27,996 nucleotides of DNA from Apostichopus parvimensis (Eukaryota; Echinodermata; Holothuroidea; Aspidochirotida; Stichopodidae): contig KN888068.1 in assembly GCA_000934455.1 (NCBI GenBank), forward strand, positions 1 through 27,996, written 5' to 3'. The notes beneath the pieces are model-generated. The model was not told the DNA's origin. It did not search any database and was given only the letters and a program-made list of their open reading frames with translations. Within the stretch, counting starts at the first letter, position 1. Each line of letters begins with the position of its first letter. Positions 27,850 to 27,996 of this stretch are shown in pieces. The position numbers and the translations under genes were made by a program.

Positions 27850-27996
27850 GCCTATAGGAACAATGTCCCAAAATGTCCCCGGACATATAGGCGAATGAAG
27901 CTATCCGCCGCGACTGCATGTGAGTTTCTCGACTTGCCGTCCTGGAAGTCGTACCACAAAATTGGTGCATTTCCTCATACGCCATTATTAATAATT

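Noticed and set aside
27731..27985. Minus-strand open frame at the right edge
   Set aside because: It runs through the end of the hAT MITE and has no recognisable domain.

Overview
This is a eukaryotic genomic window: AT-rich, with long introns, many tandem arrays and MITE-like elements. It is dominated by one gene that fills about 26 kb of the minus strand. Joining 27 exons by eye, with consensus GT/AG ends and a reading phase that closes at every junction, gives a protein of about 1465 residues. Its order is RING finger (C3HC4), B-box 1, B-box 2, coiled coil, three extended Tudor domains, a long Ser/Pro-rich insert with internal repeats, and the start of a fourth Tudor domain. That layout is diagnostic of RNF17 (TDRD4), the homologue of Drosophila Qin/Kumo, a germ-granule factor that shapes piRNA ping-pong amplification. 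The repeat style suggests a marine invertebrate, plausibly an echinoderm, but the species cannot be fixed from the sequence.

Layout, read 5' to 3' on the minus strand: 5' flank and promoter side at 26445-27996, containing a 321-bp hAT-type MITE with an exact 8-bp target duplication; RING exons 1-2 (26444-24909); linker exons 3-4; B-box exons 5-6 (22586-21302); coiled-coil exons 7-9 (20914-19440); linker exons 10-12 (18972-17103); Tudor 1 in exons 13-17 (16696-12723); Tudor 2 in exons 18-22 (12083-7622); Tudor 3 in exons 23-26 (6696-3325); exon 27 (1944 to 905 or 894) with the repetitive insert and a Tudor 4 start. The 3' end of the gene is unresolved. A small candidate terminal exon lies at 357-412, but the middle of Tudor 4 is not visible in the window.

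The most notable structure is how tandem duplication has struck the splice sites of this gene. A 170-bp unit carrying the 5' half of exon 21 and its acceptor occurs three times, and one extra copy could be spliced as an in-frame 25-codon cassette. A 52-bp array repeats the acceptor and first coding bases of exon 14. A 26-bp array begins at the donor of exon 22. Exon 27 also contains coding minisatellites (15-residue and 8-residue units). Introns hold two MITE-like elements or candidates, a fold-back repeat, a palindrome-bearing array, G-quadruplex-capable tracts and a nearly T-free tract.

No second convincing protein gene, tRNA, rRNA or CRISPR array was found. All exon coordinates are manual splice predictions without transcript evidence.
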